Shown: positions 10,906 through 22,961, counted from the stretch's first letter. The stretch: DNA of 64,000 bases from Rutidosis leptorrhynchoides (GCF_046630445.1 NC_092341.1:1495501-1559500), one strand, 5' to 3'. Made by a program: numbers and translations. The notes: generated by a model not told the origin, from the letters alone.

Positions 10906-10986
10906 GGTATAGGTTCGTGAATCCGAGGCCAACCCTGCATTGTTCAGTTCAGTCGAACGAATATTTTTACTATAAAATATCGTATT

Positions 10987-11500
10987 GTGAGTTTCATTTG
11001 CTCCCTTTTTAATTGCTTTTGCAATATATAACTTCGGGCTGAGAATACATGCGCTGTTTTTATGTTTGACGAAATAGACATAAGTACTTAAAATATATTC
11101 TACGTTGAGTTGTACCGCCTTGCATATCCTCCCTAATAGCTTGGTAATTTACATGTTGTAAGAACATGTAAGCGCGAATCCTATTGATAGATCTATCGGG
11201 TTTGACCACCCCAACCGGGCTAGTCGCTCTAGTATCGTAAACGGCTGCATAGTACTTCATTTTTACTACACTTGGTACAGTGTAGGGAGATTTCATAATA
11301 AAGGGAATATGCTACATAAATTGTTAAGTATGATTACCGAAGTGCTCAACAACTTATAGAATACTCTTATACACTTGCGAGTGTACATATATTTATAAAC
11401 GGAAATCTTGTGGTCTATTAAAATATTGAAATGATTGTTATGATAAACTTATGAACTCACCAACCTTTTGGTTGACACTTTTAAGCATGTTTATTCTCAG
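10987..11500 (+). other. Predicted leader intron within LTR (514 bp)
   Basis: Donor-like ATT|GTGAGTTTCAT and acceptor-like TTTATTCTCAG|GTATG, with GGGCTGAGAATACATGC and CTTGTGGTCTATT between them in the same order as in the other LTRs. Confidence 0.45.
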
Positions 11501-11641
11501 GTATGAAAGAAATCTTTCGCTGTGCATTTGCTCATTTTAAAGATATTACTTGGAGTCATTCATGGCATATTTAGGTCAGTACCTCGCAATGGGACCAGAT
11601 GTTGATGACTTCGTCCAGGAGGATTAGGACGGGTCGCTTCA

Positions 11642-12403
11642 TATTGGGTTAAGGGGTTAACCTTGGACGTTTATATATTGTTTTATATATTGTCGTATTG
11701 TTGTGATGTAGCTAACTCTCCGGGTGTAGCTTATTGGCGTTGTTCACATCGTCGTTGGTGAACTTATATTTGTTGCTATTTTAGCTTGTTGCTTAGTGAT
11801 CGTACGGCATGCTTAGCTTAGCTTGCCTTTATGCTTGGATGCTCCGATATGCATTATTTGATTACTTATGTGGCGTGTCCATTTTATGCATATATATGTA
11901 TGTAGTATATTCTCACTCACTAAGTGTTAGCTTACCCTCTCGTTGTTTACATTTTTATAGATTTGCATGGATGCGGTGGCTCGGGTAAGCGTGGGAACTA
12001 ATGGACTCGCGTAGGTTGCTTTAGAAGATGTGCTTTTGGATCGATTAGGATTGGGTAGCGTATCCCCAATCGCCTTGCTTGGTCTTTATTTTGTGTTAAA
12101 AACATGTGGTCGAAAATTGTATTCCGTACTTAATTCGTAAAATGAACCGAAGTGGGCCCCGTGTCGTAAAACTTGTTTATTATGAAAACGCGTGAGTTTT
12201 ACTTAATAGAATATGTTGTGAAAACCGTTTACTCTAAATGTGTCGGGAAGTGGAAGATCTTTAAGCGAAAAATGAAAAATCCGGACAGAAGCTGACCAGG
12301 CTTGTGCGCGCCGCGCACAAGCAGTGGAGCGTGCCGCGCACCCTTCTGCCTTATAAAAAAAAAATTTTGCGTATTCGGTTGGATAAGGGGTTGGGTCGTT
12401 ACA
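11642..12403 (+). repeat. 3' part of another LTR
   Basis: Ends GGGTTGGGTCGTTACA at 12403, directly against truncated minus-strand pol. Contains TCTCACTCACTAAGTGTTAGC followed by a pyrimidine-rich run and TTTTTATAG|ATTT near 11960, another acceptor-like block, then GC-rich palindromes. Its 5' part is missing where the 8197-11641 LTR begins. Orientation is inferred from the acceptor-like block; because LTR termini are inverted repeats of each other, the minus orientation cannot be excluded. Confidence 0.55.
12301..12345. repeat. GC-rich near-palindromes in LTR
   Basis: CTTGTGCGCGCCGCGCACAAG is a near-perfect inverted repeat, followed by GCGTGCCGCGCACC. It stands out sharply against the AT-rich surroundings and is followed by a TTATAAAA run. 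Confidence 0.85.
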
Positions 12404-13005
12404 TTCTTCTTCAGAGTTTGAAAAGCAGTCTCTTGTTCATCCTTCCACTCATACTTTTTCCCCTTGTGCGTTAGAGCAGTCGGAGGTTTCGCTATACGAG
12501 AAAAATCTTGAATGAACCTTCTATAATAACCTGCCAACCCTAGAAACTGACGAATCTGAGTAGGAGTCTTCGGAATTTCCCACTTCTTAATTGCCTCAAT
12601 CTTGGCATCATCAACTTGTATTCCCTGTTTACTAACATCATGTCCAAGGAATTGAACTTCTCTTAACCAGAAATCACACTTAGAGAACTTAGCGTACAAC
12701 TCTTCTTTCCTCAATAGATGAAGCACCAACTTCAAATGTTCTTCATGTTCTTCATCACTCTTGGAATAAATAAGGATGTCGTCGATGAAAACGATAACGA
12801 ATTTGTCCAGATAGGGTCTACAGACGCGGTTCATGAGGTCCTTGTACATCGCAGGTGCATTTGTCAATCCGAACGGCATAACAAGGAATTCGTAGTGACC
12901 GTAACGGGTACGAAAAGCGGTTTTCAGAATATCGGATTCTTTAACACGCAGTTGATGATAACCGGAACGAAGATCGATTTTAAAATAAATAGATGAACCT
13001 TGAAG
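12404..13005 (-). pseudogene. RT palm/thumb, truncated (minus chromovirus)
   Basis: Contains [19 protein letters not shown], the catalytic [10 protein letters not shown] and [19 protein letters not shown], then stops in the region that joins RNase H, where the LTR at 12403 begins. A TAG at about 13004-13006 (FD*LQGSS) separates it from the upstream RT stretch in the same frame. Very similar to the RT of the plus-strand element at 1389-1916. Confidence 0.92.
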
Positions 13006-13380
13006 CTAATCGAACATATCATCAATTCTAGGAAGAGGGTAACGGTTTTTAACCCTAAGCTTGTTCAATTCACGATAATCAATGCACAAAAGAAATGAAC
13101 CACCTTTCTTCTTAACAAACAGGACAGGAGCTCCCCAAGGGGATGAACTGGGATGAATAAAACCCTTGTCTAACAACTTACGGAGTTGACTCGACAATTC
13201 TTGAAGTTCGGACGGCGCAAGTCGATAAGGAGCATGTGCTACAGGAGCAGCACCGGGAACAAGATCGATTTGAAATTCTACCGCGCGTTGAGGTGGAAGG
13301 CCAGGTAAATTTTCGTGAAATACCTCGGGAAAACCTCTAACAATATGGACATTACCGATGCTCTTCTCTTCTCTTCTCAA
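13006..13380 (-). pseudogene. RT N-terminal part (minus chromovirus)
   Basis: Begins near [14 protein letters not shown], followed by [19 protein letters not shown] and [12 protein letters not shown], the fingers of a gypsy RT, ending at [10 protein letters not shown] and [12 protein letters not shown] stop lies between it and the protease-containing stretch upstream. Confidence 0.9.
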
Positions 13381-14303
13381 TCAGAATCAACAACATGGGC
13401 TAGGATAGCATGACAGCCTTTGTGAAGATGTTTACGAACTTTCAAACAACTAATAAAATTTAACTTTCTGCATTTCTTATCCCCAAAAATCATCAGCGGC
13501 TCTCCAACCACATTAGTAATACGAATAGCTTTCTCATGACACACGATTTCAGCACGATTCGCAGATAACCAATCCATACCAATAACAACGTCGAAACTTC
13601 CTAGATCAATCGGTATCAAATCTACCTCAAAATCCCTACCAGCCAGATTAATGTTACATTTACGATACACAGTCTTAGCAGTAAGCACTTTACCAGCTAT
13701 CTCTACAACATATGTACTGTCTAGAGGAGTTAACGGCGTTTTGATTTTCGGACTTAATTTACTCGACACAAAACTCAAATCAGCCCCTGAATCAAATAGT
13801 ACATAAACTGATAAATCGTTGACCGAGAACATACCTGTAACAAGTTTTGGATCTTTCTCAACATCCCTGACATTAATGTTGAACGCCCTTCCACGTGCAT
13901 TCTCAGTAGTCTTCTTATTGGGGCAGGCATCACGGAAATGCCCCGGCTTACCACAATCATAACAAACCTTTTGATTACCACCATTTCTCAGCTTCCCATT
14001 ACCATTACCACCATTGTTACCAACATTATTACCACCACCTGCAGCAGGAGTAGCAGTACCCAGAATAAGCACCGTACAATCTTTAGCAATGTGTCCCTGC
14101 TTGGAACACCTCTTACAAGTAACCATAAAATAACCATCATGAGCCTTATAACATCGCGGACAAACACGCTGATTACAGTTATTAGAACCAAAAGTATCTT
14201 GTTTCTTCTGCTGACTTTGGTTCTGGTTACGGTTGTTATCCCACTTCCTTTTCCCATTAACAGCCTTTTTAACAACTTCTTCACTGGCATCAGTCACAGC
14301 TGC
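13377..14303 (-). pseudogene. gag zinc knuckles and protease (minus chromovirus)
   Basis: Two CCHC knuckles are visible, CKRCSKQGHIAKDC and CYDCGKPGHFRDAC, separated by a Gly/Asn-rich linker. The protease active site is FDSGADLSF, followed by VIGMDWLSANRAEIV. The open frame continues upstream to 14453, but there it is out of register with gag: the gag frame runs in the ORF 14305-14652, so a frameshift lies near 14300. Knuckles bind the genomic RNA; the protease would release gag and pol products. Confidence 0.9.
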
Positions 14304-14304
14304 C

Positions 14305-14946
14305 TTACTTCTCCTCAAAATCTTTGTCATTAAGCTTGTGTGCCATAGACATAGCAGCTTCAATAGTCTGGGGCTCACTAGACTCAACCACATGCTCAAT
14401 ACGCTCAGATAGCCCATCAATATAAGCTTCAATCTTAAGGTCCTCATCAGCATAAGTATTTGGACACAACAACGTCAATTCAAAGAACCTTTGCTCATAA
14501 GCATCTAAATCGGTGCCCTTCATCTTTAAGTTCTTAAGCTCAGCCTCCAATTTCTTAAGTTCACCCCTGGAACGATAACGAGTGATCATCCTCTCTTTAG
14601 AATTATTCCAAGAAAAACTATAAGCAGCATCATTCCCCAAACTACTAACCAAATTATTCCATCAAGTTAAAGCACTGTCCTTAAGAGTGCAGCTGGCGAA
14701 ACTAACCTTGTCCTCATCACGGACTCTACTAACCCGGAAAATAGACTCTATCTTCTCAAACCAACGAGTAAGTCCAATGGGTCCTTCGGTGCCACTAAAT
14801 TCTTGTGGACGACTAGCCATAAAAGTCTTGTGGGAGCATCCCACCTGGTTGTTGGCATTGGTATTAGCATTAGCGGCCATAGTAGCTGCTATCCCTTCAG
14901 AAATCAGGCGTTACATACGAGCTTCGTTGGACTCACGGGGAGGCAT
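14305..14946 (-). pseudogene. gag capsid region (minus chromovirus)
   Basis: Starts with ATG at 14946 (MPPRESNEARM) and is stopped after 11 codons by TAA; a second stop lies at about 14655, where ALT*WNNL interrupts a capsid helix. The capsid signature GPIGLTRWFEKIESIF and AYIDGLSERIEHVV are recognisable, as in the intact gag at 25852. The position relative to the PBS and the MPPR start, shared with the gag at 25852, support this start. Confidence 0.88.
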
Positions 14947-15364
14947 GATCTTCAAAACAGAATAACACAACCGTTAGTACTAAGAATATTACCAGTGTTA
15001 TAAAGGAATAGATCAAACACGAAAAGATTAACCATTAAAATAATAGTCAATGAACACTCTGAGTAACAACATGATAGTTATGATAGTTATAGAAATAGCC
15101 ACCACATGCATACATACTTTATGATAAAATCATACAACATACATAGCACTTAACATACATGAACTATATTACACATAATATAACATGCCAAGAGTCACAA
15201 CATCAGAAATAAAATATGATAATGATAACAGATGTCATAAAAGAAATAACCATCCATACATAAATGAAAAATATCCTATAACAAAATCCTCGGCAAAGAC
15301 GCCTTACATCACCCAAAAATGAATGTATAAAAAGGATAAATAGTCCATGAAATAAAATAATCAC
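14947..15364 (-). other. Leader between extra ORF and gag
   Basis: About 420 bp without a gene on either strand that I can support; AT-rich with repeated ACATA/CATAC motifs. Confidence 0.6.
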
Positions 15365-15808
15365 TCATGATATCATCACATCACATCTTCTTGGAGCGGG
15401 TGTGATAAGTTGGGCCGGTATGAGGCTCCTCAGGAGTCTCATACTTCTCAACTTTCCTTTCACATCCTCTAACTCCGTCTTCAGACCACGAATCACGCTC
15501 TTAAGAGCCTTGAACTTAGTGTCCACCTCACGGTTACGCTTCCTAGTCTCGAACTCGATCCTATGCTTGAAGCTAACGAACATATCCATATCAGCTCTAA
15601 TCTCATCCATCACCTTGTTATGCGGCAAGACACGTATACAGTCGCTAAGAGCATCAATTCGAGTCTCATTCGTATATGCCCTGGTCATATGAGTGGTAGT
15701 AGCCAGGTAGTAGTTAACCGGGTCAACGATCAAAGGCTGACAAGCACGGCGTCTTGCAGCAGACGAAGAAGTAGGAACAGGAATGGAAGTATTGCTTGAA
15801 GCCGACAT
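15365..15808 (-). CDS. Extra intact ORF upstream of gag (coiled-coil protein)
   Basis: A 147-residue ORF from the ATG at 15808 (MSASSNTSIPVP), between the primer-binding site (16001) and gag (14946), on the sense strand of the element. The frame is open back to 15829, but the Met at 15808 starts a low-complexity Ser/Pro-rich N-terminus that looks natural. Residues about 78-117 are rich in K, R and E with a heptad-like pattern (FKALKSVIRGLKTELEDVKG) and probably form a coiled coil. It is uninterrupted although gag and pol of the same copy have stops. I do not recognise the family. It could be an accessory protein acting with gag, or chance survival. Confidence 0.5.
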   Translation of the reverse strand: MSASSNTSIPVPTSSSAARRRACQPLIVDPVNYYLATTTHMTRAYTNETRIDALSDCIRVLPHNKVMDEIRADMDMFVSFKHRIEFETRKRNREVDTKFKALKSVIRGLKTELEDVKGKLRSMRLLRSLIPAQLITPAPRRCDVMIS

Positions 15809-16000
15809 CTGCAAACAGTAAAACCACAAACCACATACAAAATAGATATAACATAAGTAATAACTTATAATTATTCCTCATATGAAATGAAATGCATAAT
15901 AATGCTATATCAAGGAAGGTCGGGCTGTAGACTAGACTCTAATGCACCCTAAAAACCACGTGTTGACCACATTATGACCGCCTAGTTTCCTACAACCAGA

Positions 16001-16012
16001 GCTCTGATACCA
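16001..16012 (-). other. Primer-binding site (initiator Met tRNA)
   Basis: TGGTATCAGAGC on the minus strand, 4 bp after the LTR end. Identical to the site at 25432 of the 8.9-kb element. Confidence 0.93.
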
Positions 16013-16584
16013 ACTATGATGGCCCCATCAAAACACTTAACGGCTCCGTCACTTGGTCCCACAGCTTGATCGAACTTTAAATGAATTTAATAAACAACAT
16101 TGCATTCTTTTATTCAAAAGTTTCCCAAAAAGGAAATTCACCAAAATATGTAGTTTAACAAACCCAACATATTAAATATCCAAAGTTGACATAAAACGTT
16201 GTCAACCAAACACCCACAAATTAAATAATTCAAAATGAGAATGCAAGTTTAATGAATAATTTAAATTTAATTGCCACTTGTGTCTAAACGTAAAACAAAA
16301 TGCATGTAATCACATCCCAAAAATACTTTAAAATAGTATGAAAAACGGGACTATAACTCACCTTAAAGCAAATGAAGTAACCACACAAAAAGCGAACAGC
16401 AATCGAAATAAAGTGATCAAGAATGACCACAACGTCGACCTATAAATAAAGTAGGTCGATATAAATTACTAACTTAGGTCAAGTCTTAGTATGATAGCTA
16501 TAGTACTTGTTGCAAGTAAACATAGAATAACACTCAGTATGCTTCGGTTTGATCAGAACAGCGTAAGGACACGTACTTTTAATT

Positions 16585-16700
16585 TTTAGAAAGTTTCTAT
16601 TTTTGGAAAGTTTCTATTTTTGGGAAGTTTCTATTTTAGAAAAGTTTCTATTTTGAAAAGTTTCTACTTTTGGAAAGTTTCTATTTTTTGAAGGTTCATA
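16585..16700 (-). repeat. Tandem AAGTTTCTATTT repeats
   Basis: About seven units of 16-18 bp with core AAGTTTCTATTT (plus strand), directly beside the W-box cluster. Confidence 0.9.
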
Positions 16701-16724
16701 AGTTAGGAAAGTTTCCTTAATTAG

Positions 16725-16806
16725 AAAGTCAACAAAAGTCAACTGAAAGTCAAAGTCAACCGAAAGTCAACTCAAAAGTCAACCTTGGTCAAACATAGTC
16801 AACATT
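16725..16806 (-). promoter_or_regulatory. Cluster of eight W-box cores in LTR
   Basis: Eight GTCAA (TTGAC on the element's sense strand) within about 80 bp, each followed by C or T in sense, fitting the WRKY-factor W box TTGAC[CT]. They lie about 360 bp upstream of the donor-like block, so in U3. Stress-inducible transcription is inferred, not shown. Confidence 0.55.
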
Positions 16807-18792
16807 GAATTTTAAAGTATATGTTATTTTAATAATATAAGTTATAATTTAATTAAAGTCAAATATGTATAATTATGTCATATCATAAGTTTAATTAAAT
16901 TAAATTGAAATATTAAAGTTAACATAAGTTTAAATGATATAATTAATATAACATAAGTATTTAATTAATTAATTAAATATTAATCATAATATAATTATTA
17001 TTAATTAATAATAAATTTTAATCATATCATAAGTATTATTAATTAATAATGAATTATTAATCATATCATAAGTTTCTAATTATAATTAGTAAATCATAAG
17101 TATTTAATAATTAAATTATAATTAAATAATAACTAAGCCTTATAATAATAAAATAATTAATTAATCCTTATTATAAGTCTTATTATAATCACAATGATCT
17201 CATAACATAAGTTTAATACTTACCATAAGTATTTTTCATTAATAATAAAAGTATTATTAATCATAAGTTTAATTAAAGTTTCATTAATCATAATTAATTA
17301 ATAAATGATATAATAAATATGTATATCATAAGTCTTAAATTAGAATAATTAATTTTTATATCATAAATAATTTATTAATAATGAAAATCATTATTTATGA
17401 CATAAGTCTTATTTCATAACCATAAGTTTTAATTAAAAGTTCATCGGGTCAAAACTTGAGCCCCGGAAATCAGTTTTCGGCGAGTCTCATATATATCTTT
17501 GCCTAACCAACCTACCCGACACATTAGAGTGCTTAAGAACACCCCAAGAACAACCACCAAGTTGTGACCAACAGCCATTATTCAACTTGGAGTTTTAATC
17601 CGTTCAAAAACTTGTATTAGTCATAACGGGTGATTCGTGGCTCGGATTTCGAGGGCCCGAACATGAATGTTCATCCAGTCATAAATCCTAACACACTAGT
17701 AGACCCTAGAGACTCTAAAAATGGTCACAAAGTTGGACCAAACCTGAATCAATTCGTTTTTACATTTTGATTTCATGAAAATACCATTTTAATCATAAGT
17801 TATGTTCCGGGAATCGAAATAACATGAATCCGGAGTCTAAAATTAATGTCTCGATGAGAAGAACACATCTAAACACTTTAATTCAACATTTATATCAGTT
17901 ATGTTTACATAAAATATCAAACAAACCGCTGTCCTAAAACAATCAAACCGAAAACATATATAATCGAGCATTTCTATGCATACAATCATCAATACAACAA
18001 CATACTATCATCATACTATCATAATAACATGAAAATACAGAAAAATAAATGAAAAATCAAAAAGTTAGGGTTAGGGTTTATACCCTAATCAAGGATTGAT
18101 TAATATGAACGCGTAGAGATCGAAAAGAGGAATTCGGTTATGTGAATGATACAATGATCCAAGCTTTAATTTTATGAAGGATGTTGATGATTTTGATGAT
18201 GTTGGAGATGGACAAAGGGAGAGGAGAGGTAGAAGTTGAGAGAAAAATATAAGAATTAGGTTTAGGGAATTTTTGTGAAAGTAAAATGTGAAAAGTGGAA
18301 TGGAAAAGACAAAGCACTCTCCCCCCTCTAAGGGGTTCGGTCGAATGGGGGGTCATGGGGTGGGCCTCATGGCCCAATTTTGTAAATTGATAAAATGCTT
18401 GTAGCCCGAACGCTCGAACAAAACCCGAAACGCGAAAACACGACTACTCGATTAAATATTCGGAGAGATATTAAATATACGACGAAAAATATATATAAAC
18501 ACTATATATAAATATATGACATTAAAATATCATATTTATAATAATTAGGATTTAAAATCCCAAAAGTTTGACCGTTGGTTTGAAAACCGAAAAGATTCGC
18601 CGGATAGAAATCCAAGATTCGTATAAACGTACAAATTAAATTATGAATACAATTATTCATTTAACACTTAATAATTAATATATTATTACTAAAATAATAA
18701 TATAGGTCGTATAAATGACGTGGCACGAATAACTATTAATGGACGTTAAATAATAAACGGTAAAAGATAATGGAAAAAGTAGGGTCGTGACA

Positions 18793-19112
18793 GATTTAAA
18801 CTAATCCCTCGCCCATAAACGATAAACGAATAATAAAGCATAAAGAGATAAATAAAGATAAACAATGCGGTATTTAATGTTGTTATATCCCAACTTCAAA
18901 ACGTGAAGAATGGTTTATTCCACAGACGCAAACCAGAGATTTTTCTTATAATTTTCATGCACACAGTTATGGGTTACAAAGGGTTGTATTTATAGGACAA
19001 GACAATAAAAGGAAACAACTTGATGGCCAAGCTGAACTTAACACCCAGAAGCTTCCCTCGCGACCGCGAGATCTTCACAGCGAATTATGAAACTTTCCTT
19101 TTCGCGTCTTAA
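18793..19112 (-). repeat. Fragment of an older LTR with TATA box
   Basis: On the minus strand it holds a GC palindrome CTCGCGGTCGCGAG near 19048-19061 and CCTATAAATACA at 18984-18996, which looks like an LTR promoter. It is interrupted at 18792 by the chromovirus and at 19113 by the solo LTR; it probably continues at 22196. The family was not identified. Confidence 0.45.
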
Positions 19113-19364
19113 TGTCGCATCCCCAAATGAGACCGGGGGTAAATGTGACTAACAAATACTATAACACAAGTGTAATAAAAGAGAACGACTCTAAATGAGA
19201 CTTTTTATAAAAAACATAATTTGTATTACAGCGGAAAAGTAAATATTGTTTACATCATAATCCAAAATGTAATATAAATGTTTAATGCACAGTAAATATA
19301 GTAAAATGAAGACTCCAAGTAGGCAACAATCAAATCACTAGGTAGCACAAAAGCTAGCAGTCAC

Positions 19365-19828
19365 CTGAGACAAAACATGCTTAAAAGTGTCTACCAAAAG
19401 GTTGTGAAGTTCATAGGTTTATCAGTAGTAAGCAAGTTTTAGACCACAAGATTTAGTTTAAAAGCAAATTGATATAAAAATATCAATTCAAAAGTAATGT
19501 TGTGTTGTATGATATCGAGACTAAACAAATTTTACCCCATGACACTTTATTCATTCTTGTCGTTAAATCATTATTATGTATCCAAAGACCAGCGGTCAAA
19601 TGGATAGAGACGATACGCTCAATAGGCCTACTCACAATAATTAAGCTTGCATTTATACATAGCAAGTAACGATATCATGGTAGGGATTTAGCATGAATTA
19701 AAGCATGTAATAACATATAAATTTGAGTACTTGTATCTAAAGTGTAAAGCATTTAAAAGCAATCATGTTTCTCACCCCAAGTTGTAAAACAGTTATGAAA
19801 TAGTAAAAAACGAGGCTATGAAGTTCAC
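19365..19828 (-). other. Predicted leader intron within solo LTR (464 bp)
   Basis: Minus strand: TTAAG|GTGAACTTCATAG donor-like and TTTTGTCTCAG|GTGAC acceptor-like, with TTGGGGTGAGAAACATGA between them. The donor is weaker than in the other LTRs (GTGAAC instead of GTGAGT). Confidence 0.38.
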
Positions 19829-20229
19829 CTTAATAGCACGATGAATTTATTCCATAAATTTAATGAAAGCAAGTAGATGACCGGGCAGTTTGTCCAACCG
19901 ATAAGTAGAAGTTCATAAGTAAACTTATGAGTTGCTGAGTTGTTTAACATGTTTACGTGTCCACCATAATCATGTTTAGATGTTATACAACTTTTACCAA
20001 ACCTCGGTGCTATCAAGTAAGTCAAAAGATGACCAGATGCGAGGGTTAGGAACTTTCAGTTGGACTATAAGTCATCAACCTTTCGTTTAATCCAAAGCCT
20101 TATTCCCATTAGCACTCTAGACATCATCCACATGACCTTAAGTAACGGTGAAGTTTGTATAAGCCATACGTTATCGATATGATTATCATTTCCACATGTT
20201 ATATGTGTATAAGAATACAACACGTTTAC

Positions 20230-20371
<142 letters not shown>

Positions 20372-22195
20372 TATGTGCTATAATACTTAATGTTTATTTG
20401 TGTTATTAATATATATGAATAATTAGTAAAGCATTATATAATAAATAATAACTTAGTTAAATTAAGATCTTATAATATAATATAAGTTTATAAATTATAA
20501 TATTATCTTATATAATATTATCACCTTTTATTTAGTATTATAATATTAGGTATTTTATATTTTAAATATTATATTAGTTATATAAGTTTTAACCTCTTTT
20601 TAATTTATTCCAACTTTTACCTTATCCCTAATTCATAAATCTTAATTATAACCTTATTAATTTAAAATCATCCTTATCATCTTATAATAATATCATAATA
20701 ATATCATAATCATAATACTTTCATTCATAAACAAATTACCCTTTTATATTATAATTCAAGTATTATGTTTATCTTTTATATAAATCGTTCCTTATCCAAA
20801 TTTATCCATGTTCATACTTATCATAATATTATTAACCTCATTATCAAGTTTATTAGAACAATCATACTTAACATACATACTTGATACATGTATATTCATA
20901 TCTATATACATACATACAATATATGCATACACATGCATGCATTCATGCATACTTCCTTGTTTTCATATTCATTTCTTCTGTTATTCATGTGTTTATAATC
21001 TTACTACTTAATCATCTTTTCATTATTATAATTCATAACCATAATTATAATCTTCATCATATTATATTCTTTATATAATTGTTTTCATATTAACCAAATC
21101 TCATAATCATATCCTTAACCATCTTCAAGTATTTATATTCATACATAACTTATATTAATTTTCATGAACTTCATTCTTATATAATTATAATCATAAGAAT
21201 ATACATTAAAGAATTTAAATACATAAAAGGTATAATTAAATTGTATGTGTTTTGATGGTGACAAGAACCTGAACAGCAGCAGCAAACACTGGCCAAAAGG
21301 TGGCGGTTGGTGATGGTTTTCAGCCGCCAAAAATAGCAGCAGGGTGGCGGTTTTAGTGGTGGTCTGACGGCAGCAGCCCAAAAGCTGCGCCTTTTTGGTG
21401 TGTTTAGGCGAACAGAAACAACAGCAGTAGGATGCAAAGAAAGGGTGTTTTGGGGAGGTTTATGGCTGCAAAACTGCAACAAAAATTGTGGCGGTGGTGG
21501 TGGTTATAGAGTGGACAAATGGTGGTGTTTGGAGGTGGTGGTATTCAGCGATGGTGGTGATGGGAGGGATGTTTTGGGCTGCCGAAAATACATGAGGAAT
21601 AGGGGAGTTTTTGAATGTTTTTGTAAGTAATTTGTTAGTTGGATGGGGTAGATTAGGGGAGTATTTATAGGGTAGCTAAGAAAATTCTAGAGACTTAGTG
21701 TTAGGATTAGATTACAATTGGTTTAAGGTTTGGATTAGGCTTTATCTTTATGATTATGATTAGGATGAGTTTAATTGTTAGAGTTAGATTAGGATATGGA
21801 TAGAAGCTTATCATTTATTTATTTTTCTTTTTTTTTGACCGATTTTTTATAAGCATATTTATTTATTTATTTTCAGACATTATTATATTTATATATTTTT
21901 TTAAATAAACATTTTATATAATTAATTCAATTAATTACCTAATTTTATCATTTAATTATATTTGTTACTCCATAGTTTTATAGTTTATAAAAATGGCACA
22001 TTTTTATTAATATTTATAATATTAATATTAACTATTATAGAAATTGTATAAACTTTAGTTAACAGAAAGTGTTGACTGAAAATTACTATCCGGTCAACGT
22101 TGTGTTAAAGTAAAGTTTACACTTAATTACAAGCACACATAAAACTATAGGGGTATATTAGTCAATTTAAAAGTGGAAAAATGAGGGTTGTCATA

Positions 22196-22555
22196 CTTAA
22201 TCCTGTTGCCCAAGTTTGGTTTTGCCTTCAAGTAAATAACTTTTCATATCTTCGAATACTTGCCCCATAAGTTAAACTTGACTCCCAAGACATCCGATTC
22301 TTTCCTTGTTTAAAGTATCCATATCCCAACACTAACATGATGGTGTTCTCATGGTAATAAAGTGGTCTATGAATGAGTACTAGCAATAAATATTAGTATC
22401 CTTAGCGTTTTGTCTAGATAATATTTTAATATTTTTTTGCTTTTTCTCTGATCTGCTGCAATTTCACAGGTCTTGAAAGTTCCTCATTGTCGCATGAACA
22501 ATATTAGAGTCACTGAGTGAAATTCACTTCAAGCGCAAAAACCAATCAATAAAAG
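22196..22555 (-). other. Sequence between solo LTR and gag remnant
   Basis: About 360 bp. Probably belongs partly to the older LTR or to decayed gag-pol on the minus strand. No feature can be supported. Confidence 0.4.
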
Positions 22556-22961
22556 CTAGACTTCATATGACATTCGTTGGTGGTGGAGTAATATCATGTG
22601 CGGGTGGTGCTTCAACAGGTTGTTCATAAATAGCAGGAGAAACGATGTCAAGGGTGGTGGGTTGGGATAGTGGCTATTGTCTGCTTCTCTTGGAGCGATG
22701 ATTCTTGTCCACTTCCTATTAAGATAAGGTTTCCATTCCGAAGTCTTTTTGTACAAAGTCACTTCTCACTTACTTCGAGGATCAAACATTGAGGCTTTTA
22801 CTTGTGTCCTGGCTGAAATTTATCGTGGCATCAGAAATAAAGGCCCTAGCTTCTGCCTGATTGTACTTCGGCCGAAGTAAGGCGGCGAACAGGTAATGCA
22901 TTGGATAGGTAGTAACGGTTGGTCATTCGTAGGGTAGATCAGTGAAGAGGAGGTAGTGGTT
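22556..22961 (-). pseudogene. Ancient Ty3/gypsy gag, zinc-knuckle part
   Basis: Minus-strand translation at about 22897-22800 gives LPVRRLTSAEVQSG, then a decayed knuckle CHDKFQPGHK with stops on both sides; this is the usual stretch before and within the single CCHC knuckle of many plant gypsy gags. It continues the gag piece at 31855-32079, from which it was separated by the 8.9-kb insertion: the two halves meet at the duplicated TTTAG. Confidence 0.65.

Larger units (their letters stand above)
8197..11641 (+). repeat. Giant LTR, 3445 bp
   Basis: Starts TGTGACGACCC, ends GGACGGGTCGCTTCA. Same family as the minus-strand LTR 57956-63016 and the partial LTR 5397-7291. It includes a C/A-rich stretch (about 9050-9600), a tRNA-like module (10200-10262), TTA and TA microsatellites, the shared block GGTTCGTGAATCCGAGGCC at 10912, and the donor/acceptor blocks of a predicted intron. 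ORFs in it are low-complexity. The right flank TATTG would be one copy of the target duplication. It appears to be inserted into the LTR that resumes at 11642. Confidence 0.82.
12404..18792 (-). mobile_element. Decayed Ty3/gypsy chromovirus, minus strand
   Basis: Reading from 18792 downward: a 2.8-kb 5' LTR, an initiator-Met primer-binding site, an extra small ORF, gag, protease and RT. The element is cut at 12404, after the start of RNase H, by an LTR. RNase H, integrase and the 3' LTR are absent. Gag and pol carry several nonsense codons and a frameshift. The right flank GATTT is the only visible side of the target duplication. Confidence 0.92.
16017..18792 (-). repeat. 5' LTR of the minus chromovirus (2776 bp)
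   Basis: On the minus strand it starts TGTCACGACCC at 18792 and ends GGGGCCATCA at 16017 before the PBS. It contains a tandem AAGTTTCTATTT array, a cluster of W-box cores, the donor-like block TTTAAG|GTGAGTTATAG with its G at 16361, and the following TTTTTGGGATGTGATTACATGC block. The acceptor block found in the other LTRs is absent. A Ty3-style TTAGGG doublet near 18066 is too short to matter. Confidence 0.88.

Noticed and set aside
18063..18090. Telomere-like GTTAGGGTTAGGGTTTA
   Set aside because: Only two units inside an LTR; interstitial chance match or AT-rich promoter text.
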